29,393 bases of DNA. It comes from a virus. Below are positions 28,110 to 29,393 of the stretch, piece by piece. Made by a program: the position numbers and the translations under genes. The stretch is taken from positions 1-29,393 of IMG/VR virus record IMGVR_UViG_3300046543_000098, one strand, 5' to 3'. A model generated the notes under the pieces. The model was given only the letters and a program-made list of their open reading frames with translations, had not been told where the DNA came from and searched no databases. Every line of letters starts with the position of its first letter. Position 1 is the first letter of the stretch.

Positions 28110-29393
28110 GCCATGATCCTCTCAAGTTCCTCGCGCGGCAGCGCCGGGTCTGCGTCCTGCAGCAGCTTCCCCGCCCGCACCTGCGGCACGATCTGATAGT
28201 CGGGCTTGATCTCAAGTGAGAGGAACGAGGGGCCGCGATCAGCAAAAAGGCCCGTCAGCCCCTGCGACGCTTGCATCATCGTCTCGGCGCGGTAGGCCGG
28301 CAGGCCGTACGCTTCAGCCACAGCGTAGTAATCCGGCGTCGCTAGTCCTCCGTCGTGCGAGGTGGCAGGGTATTCGCCACCGAGCCACGTGCGTTGCGTC
28401 TGACGACACATGGCATGTCCGTAGTTGTTGAAGAGGATGGTTTTAATAGGCAATTCGTGCCTAGCAACCGTTGCAAATTCGGTAATGTTGACAGCCAGGC
28501 CTCCGTCGCCTGTGATAAGGACAATCCTCCTTCCAGATGCAAACGCCGCACCAACAGCGGCAGGAAGGCCGTACCCCATCGGAGTGTTGTTCCACGCATG
28601 AATGAACCTCTGCCCTGAGAATTTGAACGCCTGCATCATCCAGCCGAGCGCGCAGCCCGTGTCGGAGACGATCACATCATTCGGCCCGATCCACTTCCCG
28701 AGCATGTCTACAAAGCTGTATGGGTGCAGATCGTGGAACTTGTACTCCGGGCGCACCGGGTTATATTCGTCGCGCCACTTAGCGCACTGCTCGACCCACG
28801 CGCCAGATAGCACCTTATCCCAGTCCTGCCCGTCCAACGCATCGTTGTGCTCCGCGTACGCGCTCGATGCGTGCTCCATCTGCCGCAGGAACTGTGACGA
28901 ATCAGCCAACACCTGTCGATACAGCGGCCTGCCGATGCGGTCCATCTTCGCAAGTTCCGATGCGTCGATGTCGACCATGACGAGCTTCGCTTTCGGCGCG
29001 AATGCGCTCGCTGGGGAGCCTGTCGCCTTCGTGTCCAGGCGCGTGCCAACCGTGATGATGTAGTCCGAGTTCTGCACGATGAAGTTCGCAGCGCGTACGC
29101 CGTGCGTGCCGAATCCTCCGAAGCAAAGCGGATAGTCCGCGAACCTGTCCAGCGCTCCCCAAGTCGTCACGCAGGGTATACCGAGGTTAAACATGATCCG
29201 CTTCGCGTTCTCGACATCTCCCACCGCGCTCCCGAAGATGAATAGCGGGCGCTTCGCTCGGTTTAGCTCGCCCAAGATGTCGTCTACCGGCGCGTCGCTC
29301 TCGTAATAAGGCTCTGGCGCATCAATGACCGGCGGCAATACCGAACGGGCGCGCTGCAAATCATCTGGAATGTCTATTAGCACCGGGCCCGGT
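28106..29393 (-). CDS. Thiamine pyrophosphate-dependent enzyme, acetolactate synthase-like (5' end off window)
   Basis: The frame enters at the right edge; PGPVLIDIPDDLQ at the very start matches the end of the N-terminal TPP domain of acetolactate synthase-type enzymes. A central domain follows (KRPLFIFGSAV, GIPCVTTWGALDRFADYPLCFGGFGTHG, SDYIITVGTRLD). The C-terminal TPP-binding domain has NNTPMGYGLPAAVGAA and GDGG at residues 292-295 of the visible part, then 23 bases-of-protein spacing to NNYG at 319-322: the GDG...NN cofactor/Mg motif. The N-terminal domain with the catalytic glutamate is outside, so the reaction (pyruvate condensation or another decarboxylation) cannot be settled. It is unusual in a phage. 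It heads a coupled operon with a methyltransferase. Confidence 0.85.
   Translation of the reverse strand, partial: PGPVLIDIPDDLQRARSVLPPVIDAPEPYYESDAPVDDILGELNRAKRPLFIFGSAVGDVENAKRIMFNLGIPCVTTWGALDRFADYPLCFGGFGTHGVRAANFIVQNSDYIITVGTRLDTKATGSPASAFAPKAKLVMVDIDASELAKMDRIGRPLYRQVLADSSQFLRQMEHASSAYAEHNDALDGQDWDKVLSGAWVEQCAKWRDEYNPVRPEYKFHDLHPYSFVDMLGKWIGPNDVIVSDTGCALGWMMQAFKFSGQRFIHAWNNTPMGYGLPAAVGAAFASGRRIVLITGDGGLAVNITEFATVARHELPIKTILFNNYGHAMCRQTQRTWLGGEYPATSHDGGLATPDYYAVAEAYGLPAYRAETMMQASQGLTGLFADRGPSFLSLEIKPDYQIVPQVRAGKLLQDADPALPREELERIMA

Noticed and set aside
1-29393. CRISPR array, tRNA, rRNA, insertion sequence or attachment site
   Set aside because: No regularly spaced repeats, cloverleaf-like segments, transposase, integrase or terminal inverted repeats were recognised on reading both strands; a tRNA scan was not possible.

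Overview
The window is a stretch of a tailed-phage or prophage genome with a P22-like (podovirus) virion plan from a Gram-negative, probably proteobacterial host. The evidence is a head-and-tail gene series collinear with phage P22 (terminase, portal, scaffold, coat, gp4-like, gp10-like, three ejection-type proteins, tailspike-type protein) and an Rz/Rz1 spanin pair, which only makes sense with an outer membrane. The moderately high GC and small-protein families suggest a Burkholderiales-type host, but that is a guess. No integrase, repressor, tRNA or CRISPR array is visible.

Layout. (1) Bases 1-2882, + strand: a tightly coupled operon (overlapping ATGA/TTGA stop-starts) with an RNA ligase-like nucleotidyltransferase followed by seven small proteins of unknown role, several Cys-rich. 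(2) Bases 2856-26719, - strand, read from right to left: the late operon. It runs: small hydrophilic protein, GroES-like co-chaperonin, small terminase, large terminase, two small proteins, portal, scaffold, P22-type coat protein, a four-module beta-repeat protein, a glycosyltransferase, several small beta-rich virion-type proteins, gp4-like adaptor, fibre-like proteins, gp10-like hub, a protein at the tail-needle position, a cupin, three internal/ejection-type proteins, a small membrane protein, the tailspike/fibre with a P22-like head-binding region, then lysis (two or three holin candidates, an L,D-transpeptidase-like/Tlde1-like endolysin candidate, and Rz with nested Rz1). The two operons converge and their last genes overlap by 27 bases. 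(3) Bases 26720-29393, - strand: the control point and an upstream accessory operon. A thiamine-pyrophosphate enzyme (cut by the window end), a small phage protein, a 23-residue membrane peptide and a SAM methyltransferase lead into a Q-like antiterminator gene. At its 3' end sits a near-consensus sigma70 promoter (TTGACA-17-TACAAA), followed about 60 bases later by an intrinsic terminator, then the first late gene.

How it fits together: the Q / promoter / terminator arrangement matches the lambdoid logic of Q, pR' and tR'. The late transcript would stop after roughly 90 bases unless the Q-like protein modifies RNA polymerase; then the whole packaging, head, tail and lysis block (about 24 kb) would be read. 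Metabolic and surface-modification genes (TPP enzyme, methyltransferase, glycosyltransferase) ride on the late strand and may alter host surface polysaccharide or the virion. Functions of most small genes are unknown; start sites were chosen by ribosome-binding sites and stop-start overlaps.
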